Shown here piece by piece: positions 36,926 to 50,165 of a stretch of 64,000 nt of DNA. The notes beneath the pieces were generated by a model. It saw only the letters and a program-made list of their open reading frames with translations, searched no databases and was not told the DNA's origin. The position numbers were made by a program, and so were the translations under genes. Position 1 is the stretch's first letter; each line of letters begins with the position of its first letter. The stretch is from the NCBI RefSeq assembly GCF_036370855.1, contig NC_088111.1, positions 21,177,501 to 21,241,500 on the forward strand, in the 5' to 3' direction. This DNA is from Dromaius novaehollandiae. Lineage: Eukaryota; Chordata; Aves; Casuariiformes; Dromaiidae.

Positions 36926-39900
36926 ACGTGAATACCACAACACTCCAGTTGCCGCAAGCCAGCTCTGCCAGAGCCAGCCAGGCTGGCACAGCACAGCCCA
37001 TGTCTGGATCTTCGTGGCTGCTTGTCTCCATTGCAGGCGCTCCACCTGAGGCTGCAGCACCTCCCTGCCCAGCTGGGCCATGGTATCTTCCGAGACTTGA
37101 AGAGAGTATCTTCAGAAACATGGAGATAGAGAGGGATTGCATTGTATCAGTTGCCAGCAGGAGGGACTTCAAAGGTGGCCTGCAGCTCAGCGCAGTGCTG
37201 AAGCAGCGCTTGGCTTTTTCCCCAGCACATCACGGACAGTGTGGTCCTTTACTATGAATTAGATGACCCTCCAGTGTCAGGCTCTTTCACTTGACCTCCT
37301 TGCCAAATTGCCTGGGAAATGGCTGCCCGGGGTAGAGGAAGTCCTACCGGGAGGGTTAAAGGTGCTCCTGTCCCGGTACGGGGCAGCAGGTCCCTGCAAG
37401 CTCTCCTGATGCAGGTGCTGATGGGAGGCAGCTGCTCTGTCTGGGTGCTTGGAGAGACTGAGAGCACTCAAAAAGCTGCTGGCAGCACTTTAATTTTGGG
37501 CCTGTGTGCTGTCTCCCTCCTTGCTGACCCACACCATCCTCCAAGCAGTCAAGGAGAGCAGGGGAAGCATCACCGTTACGGATAAACATTGCTAAAGGCA
37601 CTCCAGGGGAAGATCCTCCTCACTGCTGGAAGCAGCTTTGGGCCGGTGTTACTGCAGGTCCTGGGACAGCAAAGCCCTTAGCACTGACCTGGGATTACTA
37701 TGCCCTTAAAGATGGGCTCACATGTGTTTTCCTGACGTGGGCCCATGAGGTGCTCCTTCCAAAGGGGCTGGAGAGCAGCTAGCGCTGGGGTGGAGCGCAG
37801 CCCCTGGCTCCGCAGCCATCCTTTGGCACAGGCCTGGGAGGACACGGAGTGTCCCAGCCCCACGAGCTGCAGCGCTGTGTGTGCCCTTGCGCCTAGTGGA
37901 GCCCAGCTGAACTGCTGGCCTCTCCCATCGTCACCAGGGCTGCTGAGGTGGAGGTGTGGTGGGAGCCTGGCCCGGGGCATCTGGGGCTACGGTTAGCTGG
38001 GCTCCGACCCTTTTGTGGGCTGAAGGGGTGGGGGAGGGCCTGTGCTTCTTGCTGGACTTGTGCAGGGGAGTTGCGGGAAGCCAGCAAGTGGTTTAGCTCC
38101 GTCCTTATGAAAAGAGTACCTCCGCTCCCACCCACGCGTGTCCAGCGTGCGGCATAAGCGGTGCTGGGCTACTGGGTTGACAAGGACAAGCGTGCAGAGC
38201 CTCAGAGACACCCATTACCCAGCCCTGTGGTGTTCCAGTGATCCTGGCCTTTGCTATGTCCTTCTTTTAGTTTTTAGGGCCCCATGGGGCGTAGGGCAGC
38301 CACTGTAGCACAGCAGGGTGGCCTCCAGCCTCAGCAGCTGACGTTGGAGGGGAGCTGCAGACATGCAGTTCAGAACCAGTAGAGCAGCATTTTCTACCAG
38401 TGGAGCACAAGAGGACATGTTTAAGCCTGTGAAAAGCTCTGGCTTGTTTTTGATGGCTCCAGGTATGCTTGCGTTAGCCTGTGTCGAAGCCAGGAGCGGT
38501 TGGGAGTGGAAAAGGCCTCACTCTGCGGGCAAGAGGCTTTGGGAACTTGTGTGGGCCAGATCTGGCACATGAATCACACTTCCCTTGAGGGATGAGACGG
38601 AGTGAAGGGCCTTTCCTTGCATCTGTCTTCCTCCATGTGAGGCCCATAGGCCTCATGGGGCATGCTTCAGCCCCAGTTACCCACTGTCATCTCTCCCCAC
38701 TGAGGCTGCAGGGAGGGGGGCTGCAGGGAGGGAAGGTGCATGGCCTGGGCTGGGAGGGAGGCCTGCTGCACTGACACTCTGAGCTGCCAACTCCCTTCTG
38801 CCCTGTTTCCCCCCAGGGTCAGGCAGAGAACCTGTTCACGCTGACTGAGGGCTCCCCCGTTGCCAGTGCTTTGGTGCCATCTCGGAGCTGGTGCCCTGCT
38901 TGCTGGAGGAGTTGGGGAGCTGGCCGGGAAGGACAAAGGCTTCAGAACCGGCTGGGCTTTTGCCCAGGGACCAGGCCACTTCTAAGTAGGTTTCTTGCCC
39001 CCATCAGCCCATACACACTGGCTGCTCGGCTTGAAAACCCAGAAGGCCCCAGTGGGGCTGGAGGGTTGAGCAAGCTCAGTGGGAAGCAGAGGTATCTGGG
39101 TTGTGTGATGCATCTTACAAGGGGCATCAGTCAGTGATGCAGTGTGAGCAATGAACTCAGTGCCTGGCATGCATTCCCAAGCATTAACCTGGCCTGCCTA
39201 AAACTCATGGACTGCAAATGCTGCTGCACCCCAGGCCAGGGCCACACAGGTGCTTCCCCTGATCCGCAGCCCCAGGCACAGAGGTGCGACCTTGCCCCAC
39301 TTCCCTCCAGCCAGCTTCAGGGGCCAGCTTTGAATTCCTTCCCAGCTGCCTCACACTGGGAGGACACCAGCATCCATCAGATCCTTCCATGCCCTGCTAC
39401 GGAGATGCTCTCATGTAGGCCCCAGTGCCTAGATCCTCCCCCTGCTCCTCCTGCATTTGACTTGCTGAAATCCTGTCTCCTCAGGCAGTGGGAGGACCTA
39501 GCAGCCTCTTCCCCAGCCTTTCTGTCTCCCTCCTTTCTACCAGGCTCAAAACCTGATTCTGCGAGATCCTGAGATCCCTTTGTGTAACTGGTGCTGAAGA
39601 TGGGCTGTGGCTTTTCAGTGCAGGATCAAGGCTTTAAAAAACGAGCAGTGACAGAAGGCAATGATTCCTGGCAGGTCAGATGGTGCCCTGAGAGCTTTCA
39701 TGCTGTTGTAATTCTTGCCTTGCCCAGTGGCATGGAAACACGCGACTGTTGGCTCAGTGGGGCTGAATGCAGCCCTCCCTTGGGCGGGTGAGTCAGCTTC
39801 TCTGCTCTGCTTTCTACCAGCCCCCATTCCTCCCTTTCTTGTTTTGCTCCCTTGCCCATGCCCCTGAAGTTGCAGCAGCAGCAAGATGTTTTACTTGCAT

Positions 39901-41313
39901 GAAATATTAATTGCTGCCCAAACCTGTCTTTTACTGCATGACTGATTCACTTTCCTCCCCTGGGGAGTGCTCTGCATTGAGGAGCAAAACAGAAACAAAA
40001 AAGGCAAAAATGGACTCTCCACCTTGCTGATGCTGACTGTCACAGCCCCTCTGTCAGCCTGCAGGCGAGCACAGGCAGTCTGGCAGGGAGAGCCTCTGAC
40101 CAGCTGCCCCATGCACAGGAACCCCTTGCCCTGGGCTGCCCAGCGCAACTGGGACCCTGAGAGCCCAGGGCAAGGAGCCAGCAGGAACAGCTCAGCTGCC
40201 CCATCCTTTCCCCATAAGCACCACGGTTGAGACAGGTCTCATGGAGCCTGGGAGCCGCTGTGGGTTGGCAGCAGCTCTGGGAAGCTGCCTCTCTTCCACT
40301 AACGTGTGCAAATCTGGAGAGGCCAATCTTATCACCACAGCCTCACTGCTTAGCTGCAGCATGGAGTCCCACAGGTTGTCCTTCCCCATCTGCTGCTGTC
40401 TATGCCTGCTTATCAGCAAGCGGCTGTGCAGAGGGACCCATCCCTTGCAGGCTATGCCTGTTTCCTGACATCGCTGATATGCGTCAGCAAGGCAGAAGCT
40501 GAAGGGAATGAAGTCACTAAGCACTTCGAAGAGATGCAGCGTTGGAACGAGATTGCCTGGATTTTGTGGGGGAGCTGGGGCATCGCAGAGACCCTTCCAA
40601 CCTCCCCCTAGCACTGGGGTTCCTCCTGGCCCTGAGAGACACACACTGTGACTCAGGCCACAAGATGGGTTTTGCTTCAGCGGACAGGCTGTCTGAGATG
40701 AAGAGGCTCGTATTCAAAATTCTGCAGGGCTCAGAGAGCTGCAGACAGGGGCATGTGGCCAACCCATGTCATGGACTCCTTTGCCAGGAACTGTGCTCCA
40801 ACCATGAGGAACTGCAAAACTCCCAATGGAGATAACAAAAAGGACTCTAAAATAGGCTGAAGGAGGGCGCACCAAAACTGCACAAATTGCAGCTAATAAA
40901 ACCCAACAAGCCCAGCCCCACTGATCTGGCATTACAAGAGGCCTTTTTGCCCAAAGAGGTTGAAGGACAATTAACATGCAGCACTGGGGACTGGCCAGTG
41001 ATGACTGCATCTGTCAGTTGACTGAGACAGGAAATCTGGGCACCAAATTGCCAAGGACTCCCTTCCCACCTTGGGCCAGGCTGCTAGAACAAGTGGCACA
41101 AGTGGCTTTTGAGCTCACTCAGACACACCCAGGGGCATGGATAGCTCTCACCATCCTGAGACCCTGGCAAGTCCAAATGTCCAGGTTGAGTGCTGTTACC
41201 TTGGGATCAGTCTAGATGTCACTGACCAGTTTCTGAGACTCTGGGCTCCTCATCTAGCACCCAAACTGCACAGCGCCTCTGGCCTGCCAGTGATGTGACA
41301 GGCCCCTCCACTG

Positions 41314-41372
41314 CAAGGGACCCTCCTTTGATCTGACCTCTCAGGGGACAAGGGACCCTCCTTTGATCTGAC
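41314..41372. repeat. Exact 24-bp direct repeat, 35-bp period
   Basis: The 24 bases starting CAAGGGACCCTCC and ending GATCTGAC occur at 41314-41337 and 41349-41372, identical, with 11 bases between. Confidence 0.95.
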
Positions 41373-43424
41373 AAGAAACGTTCAGAGTCTGTTCCCCTTT
41401 GGTACTGTGATTTATGTAGGCGTGAGATGTTTCAAACCTACCCAGCCTGTGGTAGACAAATGATACAGCCCTTCCCTCCATGGTCTTAGGAGGCAGAAGA
41501 TGAACAGGGATCAGCGTATGCATAGAGTGCTCCAGACTTACTGCTATTCTTCAAAAGGCTTTACAGCCTGGCATGAGGCATCTCTGCAAAAGAGGTGTAA
41601 GCGAGGCAGGAGGCCAGGTTTCCTGGGAGATCGATAGTGCAATCCTTTATGCTGGAACAACTCCCTTCAGAGCACAGAGCAGCTAGCAGGAGATGGTGGA
41701 AATCTGGAGGGAGAGGGCAGGAGAGGGGCTGTCTGCTCCTTTGATGTTCCCAGCCTGTCTCTCTCCCCACTCCCGTGACCTGTGGACTTGCGCTCCTTTG
41801 TTGCCTCTTTGTCACAACATCTAAACATCTTTGGGTGAGCTTGTTTTGACAACGGTTTTGTTAAAATAACCTTCCTGCTATCACTGAAAATGGAACTTGG
41901 GGCTATGAAGAAGCACAAAATGGTCAGCTTTGAACAATGGCCCTAATGTGCTCCATAAAATAGCACAAAACTATCCTATTGCTGCTGTGCCACAGAGCGT
42001 GCTGGGCCCTAGGGATCATCACTAACAGTGCTTCTCAGCTTGGGTTATCTGTATGGCAGTGGCCAAATATAGCCACCACCTTCCCCTGCCCCCTACCTCC
42101 AAAACATCCCAGGTCATCCAGCATTTACAAAAGAAAAATCAAATAGCAGATGTCCTGGTGACTTTTATCGGGACCTGTTGCTGCTGTGTTTTCCATCCCC
42201 AGCTGTTGCCAATAACCTTCTCTAGGGAGCGGTGGGACTGTAGACTAAAGACTGCAGATAAACTCTTGTGGAAGGATAAAGGGGTGAGGATGCCAGGAAA
42301 AGTGAAAGCAGAGAGAGAGGGGATGGATCTGTGTGCACACACGGCAGGCAGGATTCCAGAGGAGAAAAGAAAAGTCATTCTTGTAATTATTCCCCCATCA
42401 GCCCACCTGATCCAAAGCTGCAGGATCCTTGGAACGAAGAGGAGGATGGGCAGGAATCACCTCAATTCTGTCTCTCTTTTCCTTGTTTTTCTTTCTTAAT
42501 CCCGTCACTCCTCCAAGGTCAACCCCAGAGCCATGATTCATGGATATTCAAGTGATCTCTCATTTCCTTCGTGGGTTAGTGGAAAACGAAACAGATCCCA
42601 AACTGGTCATAACCAGCATGAAAAAGGAGCACAGAGAAAGCAGCCCAGGGCAGTGGGGTTATTTAAGAAGCTCACAACAGCATGTTGCAGGAGGCACCAG
42701 CCTCAAAGTTATGTAAATGTACAGGGGAGATCCCAGTAGAGATTTTCTCTGCAGTGTGGGCAGGTTGTCACATTGCTGCATTCAGCTGGTTACGCCTGAC
42801 ACTAAGCAAGCCTGAAACAATGCAAGTTTACAGCTGGGTTCCCGCAGCACAGCACATGGCAGCCACAACGGCCAGGTGTGAGCCCAAGCACTTGCAGCAC
42901 TGACCTAGCAGAGCAGCGCTGGGGCTGATTCTTCTGATCGTCAAGGAGCAGAGCTCTCCAGATGACCGGTCCTCTGAAAACAAAGCCACAGCTTACTAAA
43001 GGGCTCTGCCAATAACCGCACTGTAACATGCACCATCTCCACTTGCCCTCGAAGGCCTGAGGAATGGCAGTGCCCCTGTGCCTGCTCTGATTATGGCACT
43101 CTGAAAGAGAAGGTGGATGGACTGGGCACTGCTAGCCAGGCGAGATGCAGCTATGTGCAAACTGCTCAGCTGACTTGGAAAGAAAAGAAAAAAAGATGAA
43201 TATAAGGGTGTTGACTGCTCTAATGTGAAAAGAAGCCACAAAGCAGAGGCAATCAGATCCTCTCAGACATCATTCCCAGGCATGGCTTACATTCCTGCTC
43301 AGATTGCACCGCTTATGTGTTGCAGAGGCCTTGTGCCCCTGAGTCCTACCTCTCATGTTGAGTAGCACCATATTCCACAAACGGGCTCATGGAAAGCAAA
43401 GGAGCCACCCACTGAAGCATGGAA

Positions 43425-43490
43425 GAACATAAGGCTGGGAGGGCATCACTGTAACCATCTGCCTGAGGCAGGATCAGCTGAATCAGTGCT
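43425..43490. mobile_element. Degraded CR1-type LINE 3'-end fragment (tentative)
   Basis: Words such as AAGGCTGGGAGGG, AACCATCTGCC and GCAGGATCAGCTG occur in the order expected for the 3' region of avian CR1 elements (GGTTGGAAGGG, then GTCCAACC, then GCAGGATCAGCT). Divergence is high and the terminal 8-bp repeats are absent. Confidence 0.35.
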
Positions 43491-46373
43491 CCTCATTGCA
43501 AGGGTATTATGATTTGGCCTTTGCAGAATACTTTCAACTGGATGAATGGTGAAATATTTTGCAAGTGTGGAGAGAAGAGATCAAAGAAAAGTTTGGCTGG
43601 GCCTCAGGACTGGGAACAGCAATCACTCCGACAACCGAGCAGAGCCTCCAGCAGACTCACCGCTTCACAGTCTCCTACGCTGGTGGTAGATGCTACTGCG
43701 GACAGCCACACAGGTGGTCATCAGGCAAGTTAAACAAGAAGGAAGACCTTGATTTTTATCCAAACATCTTTATTCTAGTGTAATCAAAATCCATTTAAAT
43801 TCTGATTAAAAAGTTTAATTAACCAAAAAATCCACACCTGTCAGGAGAACAAAGATCCCCACCCCTAAACTGTCAAATACAAGCATGTGTGACTGGTACA
43901 CACAGAACCTGTCTCATCCCAGCCGTGCATGGACCCATTAGTACAAGCCCTGCTAGCACCTCCATTGCTCTGCCATGCATTTCTGTTTGGATAAACTGCA
44001 CTGTGATAAGAGTGAGGCAAATCTGTTTACTAAGCCAGGGTTTGTTCACTGGACTGTTAAGCCAGGCTGCTGCGCTTTAAATCAGGGCTGTGGTGGGAAG
44101 GAAGTTACAGCTTCAAATGGCGTAACAGTGGCATTTTAAAACAAACACTGTTTTTCTGCTATTGCACTTTCTACTAAAGCACTTTGTTCCTGCTTAGCAC
44201 TTGGTAGTTTATGTGGAATCAATGAGACCATGTACCAGTGCTTTTTAACTAGCCCTGCACATCAAACTTCCTCCTCATCTTCTGTGTTCACAAACATACC
44301 CACACGTGCACACACACTTCTAATTAAACTGCAAAGATTCCAGCACTCTTTTTTAGTATTTTATTTAAAAACAGAAGAGATTATAAGTAGGAGGTTTGAT
44401 TAGAACAGCTGTTGTGAAGCTCTCATGCATTTTCCCAGTGCCAGATGCTTCTTAAATAACACTGTGGTTGCAAGATGTACCTACAGCCTCTCTCTACCCC
44501 TACTGAATGCAAACTGGGCAGTGGCTCTGTTGCTTCCCGGGAGGAACCCAGGACAGGACTTCCACTTGCTTTCCAAGCTACATCACAGCCCTGTTTAGAA
44601 ATGAAGGGTTTACTTTCTATTGCTTTCGGCATTTATGATTACACGTATCCTCCCGATATGCAGCTGGCTGAGACAAAAAATGGGGAGTCTGGGCATTCTT
44701 GGTTTGATGCCCAGACTCAAACGTGGATAAACATTGGAGATCAAGCTATCATCTGAAGCTGAGCTGAGATTCAAGGGGCCAGACTCTTGCAAACAACTGT
44801 TCAGACCTCCCAGTGCAAAATGGTTGGCCAGATGGAAAGGTGATGGGCACACTAATCTCATCTGGGAAGGCAGATCAGCTGCTCACATAAGGTTAGCCTT
44901 GTTCTCAATATGTTTATCCTGCACAGTGGAATACACCCTAAAAGCTAGCTGCTGAACTAGTTGGTAAGCCCTGTGGCCTTGTGTCATGTGGCTGGATCAG
45001 CTGAGATCCAGACACATCCTATCTGTATTCACAGTGCACTGCCACAGATTATGCATGAAGAGCTTCAGAGCACCACACAAAGGCAGCTCTCTCAGATCCA
45101 AACAGACTTGCATGCAACTAGCTTGGGGGTTTCTGCCCCACATCTCTCAGTGTTTCCACTTCTAGGTTTAATGCAGGCATAGTGAGCTTGGCTGGAGTGC
45201 AAACACTCTCTCAGCTACCAGATCCAAAAAAGCTGTCGAAGAGCCATTCAGGTAACTGCCTATAATGAGCAGGCAACTTTCCGGAACTGCTGAGGGCTTA
45301 GATAACACCCAAAAGAAAAGCAGGTCTCTAAATACCACTGCTCGGGAACAAAGGGAACATGGGACCAGCAAATCCTTCAGATTTGCTGATGAGATGTGAA
45401 TTATGATGTCTCTTAGCTCAACCTAACATGATGGTGTAATCAGCAGATTGAAGCACAAGAGTAAATCAGTAAGGGCTTGAGTATTTCAAAAGACAATCAA
45501 GCAAGAAGGTGGTGTTGCATAAGTACAATCAGGTAGCACATGGCATATGGAAAGCAACTCATTATCTGTGTGATGACAAAGCAGGAGAATTTCCTACCTG
45601 CTGTAAGATAATGCTATTAGAAGAAAACTGCCTGCACTTGTGATTCCTCTGTGAAGTTAGAGCTACTTGGACAGACAGATGGACAGCCTTGTCCCTTAGA
45701 TCCTACGGTCTGGATTACATTGGAGACATCAGTCCTGGTGTGGCTACAGTTGAAGTAGCTACTACCATACTAAGCAAGGTGCTCTAGGTGGTAGCTTTTC
45801 AACAGAGCCATAAGACCTGTGTTCTCTCTGTGGTGGGTGCCTATTTCAAGGATGGAATTGTGTAGCTCCACTGAGGGTGCTACAGCTTTACAGATGTCTC
45901 TAATAGAGCTCACCAACTTTAACAGGATGAGGGCAGGAGGCAGGTCTCTGCATCTTCCTAATCTGCAATTGGAGCTGGCAGGCACTACAGTATCTGACAG
46001 CCTCGGGGAACAACCTGGCTGTTAGGTGCTTTCAGCATGACTGTCCTGCTAAGATGCATCAGGACAGTAGGCAGAAGAACTGATTCCCTGCCCCTCCACC
46101 CCACCCTCCAGTCCTCTCCCTGAGAGGATGGGGACTTGTGTAATACTTCTAAAGGGTTTGGGAATTGTGTTTGGTGCACTGCATACTCCTCCTTTCAAAA
46201 TCACTACAGTGAGACGGCCATGTGGGCGTCATCATGCACTCCACTCCTGTTGGCTTCAGGCAGAGGTTTACACATGGAGGGACTAAGTATCTGCACTGAA
46301 GTGTTCCCTGTTAATTACCATCTGTACCACCACTGCTGAGAGCACTGCAGCGTGTGCAGCAGAGTGTAAGTCA

Positions 46374-46428
46374 ACATATTGATTACACATACGTGCAATG
46401 CTCTTGCACATTTGTGTAATCCATATGT
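46374..46428. other. 25-bp stem-loop
   Basis: Arms 46374-46398 and 46404-46428 pair at 22 of 25 positions around the 5-base loop TGCTC. Arm core: GATTACACATACGTGCAA against TTGCACATTTGTGTAATC. Outside the stem, AGTGT (46364-46368) could pair with ACACT (46438-46442). Function unknown. Confidence 0.8.
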
Positions 46429-47569
46429 GCGGGCCTGACACTGTATTCACATGTGCTGCTAGAACAAGGCACAGTCCAGCTGCAGGATCAGGGAAAACTC
46501 CCAAAACCACAAACAGAGCCTTTAGAGCAGGGTAATTGCTGTGATTTCCTTTCAACATCATCACGTGCTAGTCTGGTTAGGAAAGGAAAGTATTTCTCAA
46601 AGGCAAAATTTCTATCTAGAAGGGACTTTAACATGCTGTGAACTACTTTTTTCCTTCACAAAAATCATGCTTATGTAGAGACATACCAAATTTTGTCCCA
46701 GCACTGGCAACCGTAAGGCAGAAGAAGCAATGATAAGGAAGTGCAGTATTAAAAAAAAGTCTACAAGATTACAATCTTTGAGGGATGGTCGACAAAGACT
46801 GCTTGGTGCCTGCTAAAACGGGGTGTGTGGTAGGAGTCAGAGAAGGCGTGAAAGTTTCAACAGCTTCTCATCCAAGGACTAGAGAGCCAGCTAATATGGA
46901 TGTGAGGATAAATTAATGCAATAACCACACTGGCAATCTCTTCCCAGAGGAAATGCCAATGCTAGGCCACAGTCTGCATTGCTGTGGAAGATGGTGCTGA
47001 TCCTACCTTCTAATTAGAGAGATGACATAAAGTCAAATGTTCCTGAGCAGGATGTCTGTTAACTTGTAAAGTCTTTGTGCAGAATCAGAAAAGGGTGAAG
47101 GAAGACTATTTTACATTAGTGACTGAAAAAGAAGAGGACAGACACAGTAAATATGCAGTAGAAGAAACTCACAGGCTCAAATACTGTCATGGGCAACAAG
47201 TACTCAGAGTATGAATAACAGTGAGAAGACAGCTCAGGCACCAGTTTTGCGTGACACAGGAGCAGGAGAATCACACCCACAAGAAGCTTTTATTTCCTAG
47301 CTGGGTTACTCAAAGTACTCTGTCTCACAAGATTCAGGATCTAGGGTTGATGGAGGAGCTTTTTGTCAGGTTGATATTGTACCATTCCCTGAGTCGGTAC
47401 CAGTCTTTAGTAAACTGATTTAACACTGGAATGTCCAATATGTTTGGCAGATTCCCAGTAGGAAGGCTACATTTGCCAGTTTTAATGGCTGTGTGCTGGC
47501 TCTGGGGCTTTCAGGTCACTTGATCCTAAAGGTCATCCATGATTATGACCACTGTGAGCTGTTTTGTCT

Positions 47570-47620
47570 CATAAATTTTTAAAAGCCAGTAGGAACATTA
47601 TTTTCATAAGACTCTCCTCG
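47570..47620. mobile_element. Possible ancient CR1/L3-like fragment
   Basis: AAAAGCCAGTAGGAACATTA followed by TTTTCATAAGACTC resembles the amniote CR1 tail (AGGCCAGAAGGGACCATT, then GATCATCTAGTCTGAC). Short and diverged; could be chance. Confidence 0.3.
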
Positions 47621-49718
47621 CCCCTCCAAAAAAGTTTCGCTCATCAGTTACTAAAGCAAGCTATGCAGAGTCATGGGAGGAAACGGGGGGAATATCATTT
47701 AGCTACTACAGTGGAAACATGAGAGGAAGCTAAAGTGTAAATCTACTCTAATGAGTGGCCAGGTAAGGATGGCTCTCCATGAGTCTGACTTAAGCTGAAG
47801 AGGAAACATCATTTAGACCATTCGCCCCTTAAATGGATCACAATCTGGACTTATTCAAACTTAGACTGGGGAAAAATACTTGTGTATTGATATTCCAAAA
47901 CAAGAACACACTGTACATAAATTTTAAGCAGTGGTTGTTAAAGAACATAGATCTCTCCAGTGTCTGCAGCTAAGGACAGGACAATGTTCCACTCAAAACC
48001 TGCAGTGGTGGTGGGGCTTTTACCGCATTAGTTTCTTTCAATGATACCCCCTTTTTCTATGGATTAAAGAAATAAGAAATTTTCTTTTGGTAGCAGTGCC
48101 TGTGTAATACTACCTCCCCTCATGACATCCTTAAGAAAACTGCAAAAACTTGGCAGTTCCTGCATTTGCCTGCTAAGGAATGTCGGGACCAAAAACCTGC
48201 CTACAGAGCTTCATTTTGCTCTGATCAAGTTACGGCTGAAAAGGCAGCAGCTGTACTGTGAGAGCCTGTTAGTAGCTACAGACAAACACAATATATCTGA
48301 CCAGGGGTGTATTAAGGCAGCCTACATTCCTGGGACCATAACTCCTTCCGTTCTGTGTTAAGCTCAAGTACATGGATGAGATATGGGACTGGGTAGAAGA
48401 CTCCTCCTCCAGTTATCCTGCCAGTGGAGGTGCTGACTGAAGGCTACTAAAGCCCCAAAAGTCCAGGGCGCCTTCTTCCTGATGGCCTTCTGCTCCAGCA
48501 GATTAGCTGTGGCTCCTTGCTTTGCCCTGACCTAGTCACATTGGAATACACAGGCAGCCCTCCAGAGAAAGGCCAAGCAATGCAGACGTAACACACACAC
48601 CCTGCTTCTCCTCCATCCTCAGTCTCCTTGGAGAGAGACAGAGCACTCTGGGGCAGAGGAAGAGGGGGCAGAATTCAGCATGCCTTTTCACCTCTAATTA
48701 ATGCAGTCATTTCAGGGGTGCAAAGTGGCAACATGATGTAGTGACGCTACATCACTGCTTGAGCCAGGGCAAGAGGAGCACGCAGACCTGGAGAAAGTAT
48801 ACTCCAGGTTATGACTGTATGTAAACGTCTACACAACAACAACATACACACTGGAACACTACACAAGTGCATAGGAACACACTCCCCAAGAGAGAGAATA
48901 GAAGACACACCTGAAAGAGGAAGAGACATCAAAATGAATATGCCATTAGAATGGGACACAGAAAAGCTGAGCACTGCTGTACTGTGGAGGCAGTATATGA
49001 GGAACAAAAATTCTCCTAAGAGAAATGTATCTGCAGTTTCAGGGTAAGAAGTGGCTTTAAAGGCTTCAGCTGAGATAACTTTAAAAGCTTCTTGACTATC
49101 AGAAGATGCAAAAGATGAGGCACCACACTGAAAGGCTCTTAACTGGGTCCTGAGACACAGGGGGATGTGCTGACCCTGTAAGGGAGTGCAGCACACGCTT
49201 CCCTGAGCTGGTCAATCCACACAGCATGCAAGGTTGCTGCAGTCCTCTTGTACACATACCAGCTGGGGCTGGATTCAACAACACTGTGTTTGCCTTACAT
49301 CACGACTATGCAAAGAAGCCCTGAACCTTGGTAGGGCACAGACCTCGCAGCTGCCATCTAAACTGGAGCAGTCTAGAGTTTGAGGCTGTGCTCTCTGCAT
49401 TTCCAGTTCTGGTGTTAGCTTAGGGCTCAGCTTCCCTAAATCATTATTTGCTTTTGAAAATGTAGATGAGATTTTTCATGCAGGCTCAGATGCACAGCGT
49501 TCTGTGTTTCTGGGCCTCCTGCCCCTGCTGTTTCTATGCTCAGCACCTTGCTGTGAATCTGAGCCCAACCAGAGGCAAAAGAATACATATCCTAGGAACC
49601 CAGATAACCCAGCTGTACTGTTTTCAGTGTGTGACTCTAAAAGCTGATTCTCCTTGACTGGTTTTGATCAGCTGGCTTGAATATTGAAGCATAAAAGATC
49701 CAAAATACGCAGAGGCAT

Positions 49719-49767
49719 AACACACCTCAACACTGCGGCTTTGAATGGCTCCAAGGGCTGTTTTAAT
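49719..49767 (-). terminator. PIGQ: Candidate PIGQ polyadenylation signal
   Basis: The nearest canonical-type hexamer after the stop codon on the minus strand is ATTAAA at 49767-49762, about 400 bases downstream. A GU-rich element (GTGTTGAGGTGTGTTATG, near 49736-49719) follows about 25-40 bases later, as expected for a cleavage site between them. It implies a 3' UTR of about 420 bases. Confidence 0.45.
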
Positions 49768-50165
49768 GTGGTCCTGTGAACTTACATGGAAAGATATAAA
49801 TTACCAAGACATACAGGAGCTACTTCCTTGATTACACTGAATGCTGGTTCCATGAGGCACTGATGGGCCTAAGCTTTTGCTTTAAAAATGATCGTTACCT
49901 GCTGGTGCCACCAGGCAGACAGTTTGTAATCTAGGGTAGAATATCACTGTATGAACAGGAAACAGCCTGGAAACCAAATCAGTCCAAACACAGTGTAGGG
50001 GAAGGAGAAAGTTGAAGAAGAATGTTTAAAAATACTTGCCTTTAAAAATTCAGCCCCTCTCACATGTTACCAAAATGTAATTAAAGGGATCCAGCAGCTG
50101 CTGGTTCCAAGCATTAGGATTCAATATTCTGGCCAAGTCTGTCAAACTTCGTTCCTTTGCTTTCT
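49745..50165 (-). other. PIGQ: Inferred PIGQ 3' UTR
   Basis: Runs from the TAA to the candidate cleavage site. The first 116 bases stay open in the alternative frame discussed under findings. It includes the palindrome CCAGCAGCTGCTGG (50091-50104). Confidence 0.4.

Larger units (their letters stand above)
33801..40900. other. Intergenic, no gene recognised (part 1)
   Basis: GC-rich, repeat-poor DNA upstream of RAB40C. Notable items are the G-run at 35144-35172, a GGATG-rich stretch near 36630-36690, a 21-bp near-tandem duplication at 36887-36925 and a 14-15-bp duplication (GGCTGCAGGGAGGG) at 38704-38732. Open frames here reflect base composition; none shows a known domain or a chain of exons. 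Confidence 0.7.
40901..49740. other. Intergenic, no gene recognised (part 2)
   Basis: Continues to the inferred PIGQ 3' end. It contains a 24-bp direct repeat (41314/41349), two weak CR1-like fragments (43425-43490 and 47570-47620) and the stem-loop at 46374-46428. I found no exon, RNA gene or intact transposon. Confidence 0.7.

Noticed and set aside
36606..37172. 188-codon minus frame with Ser/Pro repeats
   Set aside because: The repeat comes from a GGATG-type simple sequence; no domain or splice context.
39144..39572. 142-codon plus frame in GC-rich intergenic DNA
   Set aside because: No recognisable family, no exon partners; composition alone explains it.
40530..40620. CR1-like words (GTTGGAACGAG, CCCTTCCAACC)
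   Set aside because: Isolated short matches without the order or spacing of a CR1 tail.
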